A DNA stretch of 64,000 nt from Halobacillus halophilus DSM 2266 (GTDB taxonomy: Bacteria; Bacillota; Bacilli; Bacillales; Halobacillaceae), in contig NC_017668.1 of assembly GCF_000284515.1 (NCBI RefSeq), positions 2,232,001 through 2,296,000 on the forward strand. The letters are read 5' to 3'. Below the pieces are notes generated by a model that worked only from the letters and a program-made list of their open reading frames with translations, searched no databases and had not been told where the DNA came from. The first letter of the stretch is position 1. Every line of letters begins with the position of its first letter. Below, in pieces: positions 38,234-47,722 of this stretch. Both the position numbers and the translations under genes were made by a program.

Positions 38234-39205
38234 TTATGCCCTTCTTTTTCCAATGTATTTAGCAATCCCTTTTAAAGTCTGTTTAGCACGGTTTGGAGGA
38301 AGCTTATCCAATGATTCGTAAGCTTTTTTTAAATACCGGTCACTTAACTGCAGAGCCCGGGGGATAGAATCATTAGATTTAATTCGCTCGAGCAACGGTT
38401 CAATATCTTCTGGAGTTAATGGATCTTTTCTGTTAAACAACTCTTCCAGACGCTTCCTATAATCGCTTTCTTCCATTGAATATAGAACAGGCAATGTAAT
38501 ATTCCCCTGAAGGAGATCACTCCCGGCTGGTTTGCCAAGTTCTTCTTCAGAAGATGTAAAATCAAGAACATCGTCGATGATCTGATAAGACATCCCTACA
38601 TAATACCCGTATTGATATAAGGCTTTTTCTTCACGGGGGGTAACGTTGGCTGCAATAGCCCCTAAACGGCAGCTAGCCGCAATCAGCAGAGCCGTTTTTC
38701 TTTTAATTCTACGAAGATATGTACGCAAATTCTGATCCACATTGTATTTATCCCTGATTTGCTCAATTTCACCCAAACAAAGTTCAACCATGGTGTTGGC
38801 TAAAATCTGATGCGCCCGAGGATTTTCGAGAGCAGATAGGTTTTCAAGAGAGCGCGCAAAAATATAATCGCCTGTGTACATAGCGATTCGGTTATCCCAG
38901 CGTGACTTTATAGTGGGCTCTCCTCTTCGGAGCTCTGATTCGTCAATTACATCGTCATGAACGAGAGAAGCAGTATGTATAAGTTCTAAAGACACAGCTA
39001 CAGCCTTCATACGTTCAATATCATAATCGCCGAATTTCCCGGCTAACAGAACAAATACTGGTCTTATACGCTTTCCACCAGCCTGCAGCAGTTGGCTCGA
39101 AGCTTCGCGTAGCACCGGGTTATCTGACTGTATGGTCTCATTTACAGCGGTTTCTATAGAAGACAGATCGTTTTTCAGAAATGAGTAAATCATGGCTAAT
39201 TTCAT
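38234..39205 (-). CDS. hepT: Heptaprenyl diphosphate synthase component II
   Basis: 323 residues. Catalytic subunit of the synthase that makes the menaquinone-7 side chain; needs HepS. First Asp-rich motif LVHDDVIDESELRRG (about 80-95) and second DDVLDFTSSEEELGKPAG (about 213-230; both complete). AAGGATG before ATG 39205. Confidence 0.96.
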   Translation of the reverse strand: MKLAMIYSFLKNDLSSIETAVNETIQSDNPVLREASSQLLQAGGKRIRPVFVLLAGKFGDYDIERMKAVAVSLELIHTASLVHDDVIDESELRRGEPTIKSRWDNRIAMYTGDYIFARSLENLSALENPRAHQILANTMVELCLGEIEQIRDKYNVDQNLRTYLRRIKRKTALLIAASCRLGAIAANVTPREEKALYQYGYYVGMSYQIIDDVLDFTSSEEELGKPAGSDLLQGNITLPVLYSMEESDYRKRLEELFNRKDPLTPEDIEPLLERIKSNDSIPRALQLSDRYLKKAYESLDKLPPNRAKQTLKGIAKYIGKRRA

Positions 39206-39221
39206 TGTGCTTCATCCTTAA

Positions 39222-39929
39222 TTATTGCTTTTCACCCATATGCATGGCCGCAACGCCACCCGTATAGGATTTGACTATTACGTTCTTAAAACCGATATCC
39301 TCAAACAGCTCTTTTAATTCGTTTTTCCCCGGGAAATCTTTAGCCGATTCATGGAGCCAGCTGTATTCCTGATAGCTTTTAGCGAAAAGCTTTCCAAATA
39401 AAGGCATTATATTTCTAAAATAGAAATAATAAATAGATTTAAAAACAGGGTTTTCCGGCTGGGAGGTTTCCAGGCAGACAACCTTTCCACCAGGCTTTAC
39501 CACCCGTAGCATTTCTGATAGAACCTGCCTATAATCCGGAACGTTTCTTAAACCGAATCCAATCGTTACGTAATCAAATTGATCATCCTCAAAAGGCAAT
39601 TCCATCGCGTTGCCATGCTCAAATTCCACTTGCTTCATTTTTAACGCCATTTTCTTTTTAATGGCCACGGAAAGCATATTTACACTAAAGTCCAGCCCTA
39701 CTACTTTTCCGGTTGGACCGACCTCTTTCGCTAAAGTCATTGTCCAATCTCCTGTCCCGCAACACAGATCAAGTGTCCGGTCTCCTTTGCTTACATTCAT
39801 TCGTTTCATCACATCTCTTCGCCATAAACGATGCTGTTGAAAAGAAATAATGGAATTCATCTGATCGTATCGATTATATATTTGTTCAAATACATGATGA
39901 ACACGTTCTTCTTTAGTTTGTGAGCCCAT
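39222..39929 (-). CDS. menH: Demethylmenaquinone methyltransferase
   Basis: 235 residues. UbiE/MenG-type SAM methyltransferase making menaquinone from demethylmenaquinone (menH in B. subtilis, also called menG/ubiE). Motifs [10 protein letters not shown] (near 50), [22 protein letters not shown]-like segment (near 120) and GVAAMHMG at the C-terminus. Lies between hepS and hepT. Confidence 0.96.
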   Translation of the reverse strand: MGSQTKEERVHHVFEQIYNRYDQMNSIISFQQHRLWRRDVMKRMNVSKGDRTLDLCCGTGDWTMTLAKEVGPTGKVVGLDFSVNMLSVAIKKKMALKMKQVEFEHGNAMELPFEDDQFDYVTIGFGLRNVPDYRQVLSEMLRVVKPGGKVVCLETSQPENPVFKSIYYFYFRNIMPLFGKLFAKSYQEYSWLHESAKDFPGKNELKELFEDIGFKNVIVKSYTGGVAAMHMGEKQ

Positions 39930-39931
39930 AT

Positions 39932-40735
39932 TTAACCTTCTTCCGCAATCTGTCTCTGATTGAATTGATGATGAATAGCAGAGTGAACATGGCTTTTGAG
40001 CCAGTTAAAATGAATCGGCAGCTGAGATACCGTTGCTTCCAGTCGATGCACGTGACTCTGGAGCATTTGCTCAATATTTACGATTACTTGTCCACTATTC
40101 CCCAGAATACCTGGCCGCTTAACTAATACATCGATGAGTGGAGAAAACTTACCTTCCTGATAACTTTTCTTCTCTTCAAGTAGTTTCTTTGCCAGAAGCC
40201 ATTCTCCTGCTATATCATTGATTGTTGTCCTTTGAACATAAGAAGCCACTCTTTGAATGAGTAACGATTCTATTTTCTTCAGACCGTTCAGGAACTCTTG
40301 AAATGACTCTACGTCTTTATAGTAGAGCTCCATCTTCAATTCGTTTATTTCTTTAATAGCACCTGCAAGCGTTTGAATCATGGGTATATCCTCAAGTTGA
40401 GACAATAAATAATAATAGAGTCCACTGTAATAGTCCCCTGCTAAAACAGTTAACTGTCGGTTCCTGATGGTTTCCTGGTCATCATCATCTTCTGTAAGTG
40501 TTACAAGATCATGGGTGTCCAAAGCTATTTGAACCAGCATAGTGGTGATAATATACTGTTCTTTCTTTACAGAAGAAAGACTGGTATGATCCATGATCGA
40601 AGATAAAATTACCAGTTTATCCTCATCCACAGCAGGTTCCGGTATGAAACGCGCCAAAAAAGGATGGCGAACTTTCGATTCAATTTTTTGTTTAAGTTGT
40701 TTGATGTAATGATCTGAGGAATTCAACTTGATCAC
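39932..40735 (-). CDS. hepS: Heptaprenyl diphosphate synthase component I
   Basis: 267 residues, helical, lacking Asp-rich catalytic motifs, as expected for the small regulatory subunit. The family signature region with HTSLSS, DTHDLV and [15 protein letters not shown] is present. Its partner HepT is two genes on. Start GTG 40735 after AGGGACC. Confidence 0.9.
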   Translation of the reverse strand: MIKLNSSDHYIKQLKQKIESKVRHPFLARFIPEPAVDEDKLVILSSIMDHTSLSSVKKEQYIITTMLVQIALDTHDLVTLTEDDDDQETIRNRQLTVLAGDYYSGLYYYLLSQLEDIPMIQTLAGAIKEINELKMELYYKDVESFQEFLNGLKKIESLLIQRVASYVQRTTINDIAGEWLLAKKLLEEKKSYQEGKFSPLIDVLVKRPGILGNSGQVIVNIEQMLQSHVHRLEATVSQLPIHFNWLKSHVHSAIHHQFNQRQIAEEG

Positions 40736-40829
40736 CTGGTCCCTTCGTGAACACTAATAAACCATACCTATTATAGCACAATTCACCTTCAAACGCTTTT
40801 TATGTAGCTTCTCTATACTCAATAAGAGC

Positions 40830-41057
40830 CTATTCCTCTCCTTCATTTGTCATCTCACCGTGGCTTGTCTGGATGACGGCTTTGCCACGAACTTTAACGG
40901 CAGAAGTATGTTCAGTAAATTGGGCAATCATTACTTCACCCTGATCAAGTTTTTCAGAATGGTGGAATCTTGTATCTGTACCTCGCGTTAATCCTATAAC
41001 ATTTACACCGTCTTCTAAAGCTTTAATAACAAAAAAATCATTATTAGAAGTTGTCAT
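40830..41057 (-). CDS. mtrB: Tryptophan RNA-binding attenuation protein TRAP
   Basis: 75 residues from ATG 41057, same length as B. subtilis MtrB. Near-identical core [23 protein letters not shown] and [15 protein letters not shown] (given in parts), including Lys/Arg and Phe residues that contact tryptophan and (G/U)AG triplets. TRAP is an 11-mer that represses trp mRNA when Trp is abundant. folE (mtrA), its usual upstream partner, is absent. No trp gene or clear TRAP site is in this window. Confidence 0.96.
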   Translation of the reverse strand: MTTSNNDFFVIKALEDGVNVIGLTRGTDTRFHHSEKLDQGEVMIAQFTEHTSAVKVRGKAVIQTSHGEMTNEGEE

Positions 41058-41150
41058 TTGCAACAATCTCCTTTCTTTAATTACTACTATCTCTTACAAG
41101 TATTTTGATGTCAAAACATTCAATTCCTTTTAAACAATACGTCTATTAAT

Positions 41151-41181
41151 AAGAAAAAAAGGGTGCACAATGCACCCTTTT
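41151..41181 (-). terminator. Terminator of hbs
   Basis: Stem AAAAGGGTGCA (41157-41167) with its complement at 41171-41181, T-rich tail on the minus strand (to 41151). Confidence 0.9.
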
Positions 41182-41201
41182 CCAAAGCCCTATGTAGCTT
41201 T

Positions 41202-41474
41202 TTATTTTACCGCGTCTTTAAGGGCTTTTCCTGGTTTGAAAGCAGGAACTTTGCTAGCAGAGATTTCGATCTCTTCACCAGTTTGTGGATTACGACCTTT
41301 ACGTGCCGCACGCTCACGAACCTCAAAGTTACCGAATCCAATAAGCTGAACTTTCTCACCATCTTTAAGTGAATCCATGATAGATTCGAATACAGAGTCG
41401 ACAGCTTGTGTAGCATCTTTCTTAGAAAGATCTGTTTTTTCAGATACAGCGTTGATTAGATCTGTTTTGTTCAT
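41202..41474 (-). CDS. hbs: DNA-binding protein HU
   Basis: 90 residues. Histone-like dimer that bends [24 protein letters not shown] start, [24 protein letters not shown] arm region (shown in part) and [13 protein letters not shown] end are near-identical to B. subtilis HBsu. ATG 41474 with GAGGAGGTGA 6 nt upstream. Two candidate promoters are listed. Confidence 0.97.
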   Translation of the reverse strand: MNKTDLINAVSEKTDLSKKDATQAVDSVFESIMDSLKDGEKVQLIGFGNFEVRERAARKGRNPQTGEEIEISASKVPAFKPGKALKDAVK

Positions 41475-41568
41475 GACATTCACCTCCTCTCAAGAGGGTT
41501 AATCTCATTCAAGTGGAAAGAACCACTATAAATGTTGATGTAGCAGTCATCAAATGATGACAAGCCTT

Positions 41569-41597
41569 ATACTAAACGAGTTTCCAACGAAATTCAA
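41569..41597 (-). promoter_or_regulatory. hbs promoter, proximal
   Basis: Minus-strand TTGAAT (41597-41592), 17-nt spacer, TAGTAT (41574-41569). Confidence 0.5.
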
Positions 41598-41631
41598 TAG
41601 AGAATCCTTTAACAATCGCGTTACAAAGCGA

Positions 41632-41661
41632 TTTATAGGAGTGAATTCCGCTTCAGTTCAA
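41632..41661 (-). promoter_or_regulatory. hbs promoter, distal
   Basis: Minus-strand TTGAAC (41661-41656), 18-nt spacer, TATAAA (41637-41632). B. subtilis hbs also has two promoters. Confidence 0.5.
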
Positions 41662-41802
41662 GAGTAGCTTACCATAAACCTTACGCAGGTGCAAGAAGCC
41701 TCAACTACTGATATGAAGGGGTTTTGCTCTATTTTAAACACTCCATACGAGTTATTACGACGCAGCAGCAGAAAATCCCTTTATTATATAAAAAAATTTG
41801 AA

Positions 41803-41835
41803 CAAAAAAATTAAAACGGCCCACTGGGAGCCGTT
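41803..41835 (-). terminator. Terminator of spoIVA
   Basis: AACGGC (41815-41820) pairs with GCCGTT (41830-41835), followed on the minus strand by TTAATTTTTTT. The stem overlaps the stop codon. Confidence 0.75.
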
Positions 41836-43312
41836 ATAGGATGATGGCTATCATGCCGCCGGAGCCTTCATTAATAATTCTCCCCAGCGTTTCTTGCAAT
41901 TTATATCTGGCATTTTCCGGCATTAAAGCAAGTTTAGCCTGAATGCCTTCACGGACAATTGAACTTAACGAACGTCCGAATATATCTGAGTTCCAAATAG
42001 ACAACGGGTCTTCTTCAAAATCCTGCATCAAATACCTTACAAGTTCCTCGCTTTGTTTCTCTGTACCTATAATTGGCGAGAACTCAGACTGTACATCGAC
42101 TTTGACCATGTGAATGGAAGGGGCAACTGCTTTTAACCGAACGCCGAATCTTGAACCCTGGCGTATTATTTCAGGCTCTTCCAGAGACATATCCTCTAAA
42201 GATGGAGCTGCTATGCCATAGCCGGTTTGTTTCACCATCTGCAGAGCATCTGCTACTTGGTCATACTCTCTTTTGGCGATGGCGAAATCCTGCATAATTT
42301 CCAAAAGATGATCTTTGCCCCGTATTTCCTCGCCCACAATCTCTTTCAGCACGTGGTCATAAAGATGTTCAGGAGCCTGCAGATCAATTTCTGCCACCCC
42401 TTCTCCAAGGTCCATTCCAGAAATATGAGCCCCGGTAATATATTCATAGTGATCAAAGTTTCCTATGACAGTATCTACGTCACGAAGCCGTTTAATATCC
42501 TTCACTGTGTCTTCAATTGCATTTTGCAAATTGTTTCTTAACCAGTGCCTAGAATCAAGCACCATTACCCAGCTTGGCAGGTTTACATTGACCTCAAGGA
42601 CAGGAAACTCAAACAATGCCTCTCTAAGCACACTCTGTACATCTTGCTCTCTCATACTTTCGACCGACAGGGCCAGAACCGGGATATCATATTTCTCTGA
42701 AAGTTCAGTTCTCAACCGCTCTGTACTATCAGCATGAGGTTGAGCTGAATTAACAATCATGATAAAAGGTTTACCAACTTCTCTCAGCTCATCGACTACT
42801 TTTTCTTCAGCTTCTACGTAATCGGCTCGTGCAATTTCTCCAATCGTCCCATCAGTCGTTACTACAATTCCAATGGTTGAATGCTCCTGGATAACTTTTT
42901 GAGTACCGATTTCTGCTGCTTCTTGAAAAGGAATGGCTTCTTCATACCATGGTGTATGAATCATACGCGGACCATGTTCGTCCTCATAACCAACAGCGCC
43001 TTTTACAGCATATCCGACGCAGTCCACCATACGGACACGTATGTCCAGATGGTCATCAATATTAATCGTAGCTGCATGGTTAGGAACAAATTTCGGTTCT
43101 GTAGTCATGATAGTTTTTCCAGCTGAGCTCTGCGGAAGCTCATCTAACGCACGTTCCCTTTCAGACTCCTCTTCCATGTTCGGTAAGACTACTAATTCCA
43201 TAAACTTTTTTATAAATGTAGATTTACCAGTCCGTACAGCCCCCACTACTCCCAGATAAATATCACCATTTGTCCGTTTGGAAATATCATTAAAGATATC
43301 TACCTTTTCCAA
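41834..43312 (-). CDS. spoIVA: Stage IV sporulation protein A, spore coat ATPase
   Basis: 492 residues, exactly the B. subtilis length. Polymerising ATPase that forms the basement layer of the spore coat on the forespore surface. Walker A GAVRTGKST near 20, MVDCVGY near 98, and the highly conserved C-terminus ending GSGGMIAIIL. The start is TTG 43312 (EKVDIFNDI follows), 5 nt behind GGGAGGGG; there is no ATG that fits. A sigma-E promoter lies just upstream. Confidence 0.98.
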   Translation of the reverse strand: MEKVDIFNDISKRTNGDIYLGVVGAVRTGKSTFIKKFMELVVLPNMEEESERERALDELPQSSAGKTIMTTEPKFVPNHAATINIDDHLDIRVRMVDCVGYAVKGAVGYEDEHGPRMIHTPWYEEAIPFQEAAEIGTQKVIQEHSTIGIVVTTDGTIGEIARADYVEAEEKVVDELREVGKPFIMIVNSAQPHADSTERLRTELSEKYDIPVLALSVESMREQDVQSVLREALFEFPVLEVNVNLPSWVMVLDSRHWLRNNLQNAIEDTVKDIKRLRDVDTVIGNFDHYEYITGAHISGMDLGEGVAEIDLQAPEHLYDHVLKEIVGEEIRGKDHLLEIMQDFAIAKREYDQVADALQMVKQTGYGIAAPSLEDMSLEEPEIIRQGSRFGVRLKAVAPSIHMVKVDVQSEFSPIIGTEKQSEELVRYLMQDFEEDPLSIWNSDIFGRSLSSIVREGIQAKLALMPENARYKLQETLGRIINEGSGGMIAIIL

Positions 43313-43363
43313 AGGATCCCCTCCCAAATAAAATTTCACCATCATACAAGCCTAGACAATCTA

Positions 43364-43393
43364 ATTCTATGACATCATCTAAGTGAAATATGC
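43364..43393 (-). promoter_or_regulatory. Sigma-E promoter of spoIVA
   Basis: Minus-strand GCATATT (43393-43387), 15-nt spacer, CATAGAAT (43371-43364), against sigma-E consensus KMATATT and CATACAAT. About 50 nt before the TTG start. spoIVA is a known mother-cell sigma-E gene. Confidence 0.75.
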
Positions 43394-43521
43394 CAGAAAT
43401 TAATAACTTCATAATATAATTAAATGAACCGTCTTCCTGTAAAACGTTCCGAACTAGCTCTTTAAAGCTTATGAGGCAGGGGGAAAGATCATTCTTCATC
43501 CTTTTAAACACGTTCAGCACA

Positions 43522-43558
43522 CAAAAAGAACCGCTCCCATAACAGGGAACGGCTCTTT
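43522..43558 (-). terminator. Terminator of yphF
   Basis: 14-nt arms (43525-43538 with 43545-43558) fully paired as minus-strand RNA when two G-U pairs are allowed, then a T-run. The stem begins at the yphF stop codon. Confidence 0.85.
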
Positions 43559-44286
43559 CAAGATGACTGATATTCGCTCATAAAGATGGGTTCACCCTCC
43601 AGTATGGTGTAGGGTTCAGAATAACCTGGTACAAACGGGGCATGATCCGTAAGTAAATAGCGGATATCTTCACCAGATTCATAGGAATGATCCTTATTGC
43701 TAAGATATTCATATAAGTCTTTTCGATAATCTATAAACAATTTTCCTTCTGAATTTAAATAAACGGGCAGCATTTGCTGAGAATAAGGACTATCAATCAT
43801 AGGAGGTTCGTCCAGACCTATTTGTTCGTAATCAAGGGCGTAGACGCCTTTAGCAATTTGATCTCCAAATGGTGGATAACGATTATTATCCCTGAAGAAT
43901 TTTACTTTTACCTGTAACGAGCGAAGGGTTTCGGTCGTTCTTAAATCGAGAACTTTTACTGTAGGGTTTTCCTCTGGATGAATGATAACATACTGATAAT
44001 ATCCTCCGTTCTCAAAGGCTGTACCAGGAGGTTCGCCAATTAGGTTTTGCTGCTTCAACTTTTCAAAATCCAACTGATATTTTTGAAAAATGGGTGTATC
44101 CTGAGGTTTAGTCTTAATGGGTAACAGACCATTGGTATTTTCCTGATAAGTATCTACCGCGTTTTGGATAGAGTCTAACTGTACCTGATTGGGTACCTGA
44201 TTTTTCTGAAGCTCGTTGCTTGGATAAAGACAGCCCGTCAAAATTACAAGAAGAAATGGCACAGTCCATAGTTTTAGCATTTTCAT
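43558..44286 (-). CDS. yphF: YphF-like lipoprotein
   Basis: 242 residues. Signal peptide with lipobox LTGC (Cys at 19), so a membrane-anchored surface lipoprotein. The rest is soluble with no known catalytic motif. Position before spoIVA and after yphE matches YphF. Function unknown. Confidence 0.8.
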   Translation of the reverse strand: MKMLKLWTVPFLLVILTGCLYPSNELQKNQVPNQVQLDSIQNAVDTYQENTNGLLPIKTKPQDTPIFQKYQLDFEKLKQQNLIGEPPGTAFENGGYYQYVIIHPEENPTVKVLDLRTTETLRSLQVKVKFFRDNNRYPPFGDQIAKGVYALDYEQIGLDEPPMIDSPYSQQMLPVYLNSEGKLFIDYRKDLYEYLSNKDHSYESGEDIRYLLTDHAPFVPGYSEPYTILEGEPIFMSEYQSS

Positions 44287-44304
44287 GTTGAGCCCTCCAT
44301 TTCC

Positions 44305-44502
44305 TTAAGCTGTCGGTCCACTAAATACGATGTAAAATATAATGAGACCTCCCAGAATCATAAACATATAGGCTAAAAAAGCCACAATCCCAGAAATCAC
44401 GCCTTTTAATTTATATCGGCTTAAAAAAATTAACCCAATCGCCAGAAATAAGAATAAAATTCCAGCAAAAGAGATGTACATATTGAGCATTGACTCAGAC
44501 AT
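44305..44502 (-). CDS. yphE: YphE-like DUF2768 membrane protein
   Basis: 65 residues with two membrane helices (about 8-28 and 35-60) joined by SRYKLKG. DUF2768 family of sporeformers. Followed 18 nt later by yphF. AAGGGGG before ATG 44502. Confidence 0.85.
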   Translation of the reverse strand: MSESMLNMYISFAGILFLFLAIGLIFLSRYKLKGVISGIVAFLAYMFMILGGLIIFYIVFSGPTA

Positions 44503-44536
44503 TATTGTCCCCCTTTGTACACAAATTGCTTTTGAT

Positions 44537-44566
44537 ATTATACCACACGCTTGCCATTAAGCGGAA
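44537..44566 (-). promoter_or_regulatory. Promoter of yphE-yphF
   Basis: Minus-strand consensus TATAAT (44542-44537) preceded by TGG, i.e. an extended -10, with a weak TTCCGC (44566-44561) 18 nt upstream. Confidence 0.5.
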
Positions 44567-44640
44567 ATACCTACCTGTTTCGAGCCAAATTAACTATACT
44601 AACCCAGAACTTATGTAAGGTTCATTACATTTCCATTTTT

Positions 44641-44673
44641 TAAAGAAAAATAACCGGAGCAGCTATGCTCCGG
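44641..44673 (-). terminator. Terminator of spoVIF
   Basis: 8-bp stem CCGGAGCA (44654-44661) with TGCTCCGG (44666-44673), T-rich tail on the minus strand. It ends transcription about 100 nt past the spoVIF stop. Confidence 0.8.
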
Positions 44674-44774
44674 CTTGACTAAATAATTCCCTATCCAGCT
44701 CATGTGTAATAATTGCTGCGTGTTATCATATGCATTTTTCCGAAGGGTCGCCTCCTCAGACGCCCACTCGTTAA

Positions 44775-45035
44775 CTATCCTTTTAAAAACTTACCTAAAG
44801 TATTCATATCCAAAGGCATATCCTGTTTCGTGATAGCTTCAACAATCTTATCTTCTTTTTGCTTAGAAACCGGTTTGTTTGCTATTTTTGCCAATTGACG
44901 TACTAAACGCCGCACCGTTTTCTCATCTTTAAAATTAGCATTTTGAACAGAATTTGCCACGTTAAAAACATCTTCTGCGTCGATATTAGCTTTCTTTTTC
45001 AAATGATCAAAGATATTCTTTTGAAAATCACTCAT
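44775..45035 (-). CDS. spoVIF: Stage VI sporulation protein F
   Basis: 86 residues. The pattern QNANFKDEKTVRRLVRQLAKIANKPV and the helical, charged make-up match SpoVIF, a late mother-cell factor for coat assembly in the GerE regulon (B. subtilis SpoVIF is about 88 residues). ATG 45035 with GAGGAGGT 9 nt upstream. In B. subtilis the gene is in the yjc region, so its place after gpsA differs. Confidence 0.8.
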   Translation of the reverse strand: MSDFQKNIFDHLKKKANIDAEDVFNVANSVQNANFKDEKTVRRLVRQLAKIANKPVSKQKEDKIVEAITKQDMPLDMNTLGKFLKG

Positions 45036-45096
45036 AAACAATTGACCTCCTCGTGCGTTAGGTTCTGGATAGTATATGCACGAGGTTCTATATGTG

Positions 45097-46137
45097 TCAG
45101 TCATTCATTTGTTCATCAAGAATATTTGTGAGGTCCTCCATTTCATGACGGCGGATCCTGGTCATTAACTGATCCACCACGTCTCTTGCATGGGCTTTTT
45201 CGAATAAAATTCGGTAAATACCAGATGTTATAGGCATTTCTACATCCTGCGTCTGAGAGAGCTGGTAAGCCGCTTTCGTTGTTCGGACTCCTTCTACCAC
45301 CATTCCCATCTCATCAAGCACCTCATCCAAATCATTTCCCTGTCCTAATTTATATCCGGCACGCCAATTACGGCTGTGGGAGCTGGTACAAGTAACAATT
45401 AAATCCCCCACGCCCGTAAGGCCTGAAAAAGTGAGGGGATTAGCTCCCATAGATGTTCCTAAACGTGCTATTTCAGCCAGCCCTCTTGTAATTAAAGCAG
45501 CTTTGGCATTATCACCATAACCTAAGCCGTCTGATATTCCAGCCCCCAAAGCTATAATGTTTTTCAGCGCGCCGCCCAGCTCCACACCAATGAGGTCAGG
45601 AGAAGTATAAACACGGAACTGGCGATTCATGAAAAGGTCCTGCACCTTTTCTGCCACCTCTAGATCCTTAGAGGAGATCGTAACCGTTGTCGGCTGCCGT
45701 AAGCTTACTTCTTCAGCGTGACTAGGTCCTGATAATACAACAATATCCTCATATAATTCTTCAGGGATCTCTTCATGGATGACTTCTGAAACTCGTTTAA
45801 AAGTCTCAGGTTCAATCCCTTTCGATGCATGGGTGATGGTTACTTTATGGTCGATGAGCTCTCTAAGGTTCTGACACACCTCACGCATAGCTTTTGTTGG
45901 TACAACAAGCAGGATGTGGTCGGCTCCACTCACGACCCGATCCAACTGATTATCAGCGACTATCCGTTCAGGTATGGTAACACCCTTTAAATACTTCTCA
46001 TTTGCACGTGTTTCATTTATCTCATCTGCATGCTCTTTACGGTGAGCCCATAGGGCTACTTCATGACCATTATCTGCAAGGACAATGGCAAGAGCTGTTC
46101 CCCAGCTGCCTGCCCCTAAAACGGCTACTTTTCCCAT
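45097..46137 (-). CDS. gpsA: Glycerol-3-phosphate dehydrogenase [NAD(P)+]
   Basis: 346 residues. Makes sn-glycerol-3-phosphate for phospholipids. N-terminal VLGAGSWGTALA, catalytic lysine in GGALKNIIALGAG (near 190), GVGDLIVTC and RNWRAGYKLGQG. AAGGGAG before ATG 46137; 27 nt after der. Confidence 0.97.
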   Translation of the reverse strand: MGKVAVLGAGSWGTALAIVLADNGHEVALWAHRKEHADEINETRANEKYLKGVTIPERIVADNQLDRVVSGADHILLVVPTKAMREVCQNLRELIDHKVTITHASKGIEPETFKRVSEVIHEEIPEELYEDIVVLSGPSHAEEVSLRQPTTVTISSKDLEVAEKVQDLFMNRQFRVYTSPDLIGVELGGALKNIIALGAGISDGLGYGDNAKAALITRGLAEIARLGTSMGANPLTFSGLTGVGDLIVTCTSSHSRNWRAGYKLGQGNDLDEVLDEMGMVVEGVRTTKAAYQLSQTQDVEMPITSGIYRILFEKAHARDVVDQLMTRIRRHEMEDLTNILDEQMND

Positions 46138-46164
46138 GATACCTGCTCCCTTCTTGAAATTCCC

Positions 46165-47475
46165 TTAACTCCGCTTTCTGGCGAAGATTTTAATAGGCGT
46201 ACCTTCAAAACCGAAAGCTTCACGGATTCGATTTTCAAGGAAACGCTCATAAGTGAAGTGCATCAGTTCCGGTTCGTTTACAAAAACTACGAAGCTTGGA
46301 GGTTTAACAGACACCTGCGTGGCATAAAAGATTTTTAACTTTTGTCCTTTTATGGAAGGTGATGGATTCATAGCCAAAGCATCCATAATCACTTCATTTA
46401 ATATATTTGTTTGAACACGTTTGGCATGATTCTCACTTGCCTCCAGTATTCTTGGAAGTAAGGTGTGAACACGCTTTTTAGTTTTGGCTGATAAAAATAC
46501 AACAGGAGCATAATCCAAAAAGCGAAAGTTTGAACGAACCTTGTCTTCGAATTCTTTCATCGTTTTCTCTTCCACTTCCACTGTATCCCATTTATTTACT
46601 ACAATAATAACAGCTTTTCCGGCTTCGTGAGCATAGCCGGCTATCTTTTTATCCTGTTCCTGAATTCCTGTATCTGCATCAATCAAGGATAAAACCACAT
46701 CGGAACGCTCTATAGCTTTCATCGCTCTCATTATACTGTATTTTTCAGTAGCCTCGTAGATTTTTCCGCGCTTTCTCATACCTGCCGTATCAATTATAAC
46801 GTAATCTCGATCATCTTTTGAAAAAGGGGTGTCTATAGCATCTCTAGTTGTTCCTGCTATATCGCTTACAATGACTCGTTCTTGTCCTAAAAGAGTATTT
46901 ACTAATGAAGATTTCCCAACATTAGGACGACCAATAACACTAAAACGAATAATATCGTCGTCGATCTCTTCTAGTATTTTTTCCGGGAAGTATTTTACCA
47001 CTTCATCCAGCATGTCCCCAAGGCCTAAACCGTGTGTACCGGATATAGGGTGAGGTTCTCCAAAACCAAGAGAATAAAATTCATAGATGTTTTCTCTCAT
47101 TTCTGGATTATCAACTTTATTTACGGCAAGCACGACAGGTTTGTTTGATTTGTACAGGATCTTCGCAACTTCTTCATCAGCACCTGTAATTCCATCGCGG
47201 CCGTTAACCATGAAAACAATAACATCCGCTTCATCAATAGCTACCTGAGCTTGCTCTCTCATTTGAACAAGTAAAGGCTCATCACCAAGTTCAATGCCAC
47301 CCGTGTCAATCACATTAAACCGTTCGTTCAGCCATTCTCCCTCTGCATAAATACGGTCTCTCGTCACTCCAGGTGTATCTTCTACAATCGAAATTCTTTC
47401 CCCGACAAGCCTGTTAAATATAGTTGATTTCCCTACATTCGGCCGTCCAACAATAGCCATGACAGATTTTCTCAT
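46165..47475 (-). CDS. der: Ribosome-assembly GTPase Der (EngA)
   Basis: 436 residues, same as B. subtilis. Two GTPase domains in tandem, each with G1 (GRPNVGKST at 10-18; GRPNVGKSS near 183) and NKVD/NKWD, then a KH-like domain ending IKIFARKRS. Needed for 50S subunit maturation. Confidence 0.98.
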   Translation of the reverse strand: MRKSVMAIVGRPNVGKSTIFNRLVGERISIVEDTPGVTRDRIYAEGEWLNERFNVIDTGGIELGDEPLLVQMREQAQVAIDEADVIVFMVNGRDGITGADEEVAKILYKSNKPVVLAVNKVDNPEMRENIYEFYSLGFGEPHPISGTHGLGLGDMLDEVVKYFPEKILEEIDDDIIRFSVIGRPNVGKSSLVNTLLGQERVIVSDIAGTTRDAIDTPFSKDDRDYVIIDTAGMRKRGKIYEATEKYSIMRAMKAIERSDVVLSLIDADTGIQEQDKKIAGYAHEAGKAVIIVVNKWDTVEVEEKTMKEFEDKVRSNFRFLDYAPVVFLSAKTKKRVHTLLPRILEASENHAKRVQTNILNEVIMDALAMNPSPSIKGQKLKIFYATQVSVKPPSFVVFVNEPELMHFTYERFLENRIREAFGFEGTPIKIFARKRS

Positions 47476-47598
47476 GAAAGGATCTTCCTTTCTTCTTTTC
47501 TATTTTTAATTATTCCACGTTTTCTTCATCTTTAAAATACCGAGGTACAACAAGAAACAGAATTCCACCTAAGTTTTCTATTCATCTGTACCACGCAA

Positions 47599-47658
47599 CA
47601 TAAAAATACTGCTCTTCCGCGGATAGCTGATGCGCAGCTTCCTTCCGCAGAACAGCAG
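47599..47658 (-). terminator. Terminator after the YIEGIA cluster
   Basis: 15-nt arms CTGCT..TTC..GCGGA (47609-47623) pair with 47644-47658 with two mismatches; an inner AGCT/AGCT pairing adds structure. TATTTTTATG follows on the minus strand. Confidence 0.7.
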
Positions 47659-47722
47659 AAATCCTTTAACTCTAATATTTTAGCAGACATTAATAAAATA
47701 AACAATTACTGATCCGCTTTCA

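Larger units (their letters stand above)
41475..41833. other. Intergenic region between hbs and spoIVA
   Basis: 359 nt without a gene. It holds the spoIVA terminator at its left end, two sigma-A type promoters for hbs and a 7-bp dyad GTCATCA/TGATGAC (41546-41561) at the expected transcription start of the nearer promoter. Nothing else stands out. Confidence 0.7.

Noticed and set aside
43290-43520. 76-codon frame upstream of and overlapping spoIVA
   Set aside because: No ribosome-binding site at usable spacing, it overlaps the sigma-E promoter and the spoIVA start, and the product resembles nothing known. Kept as unlikely.
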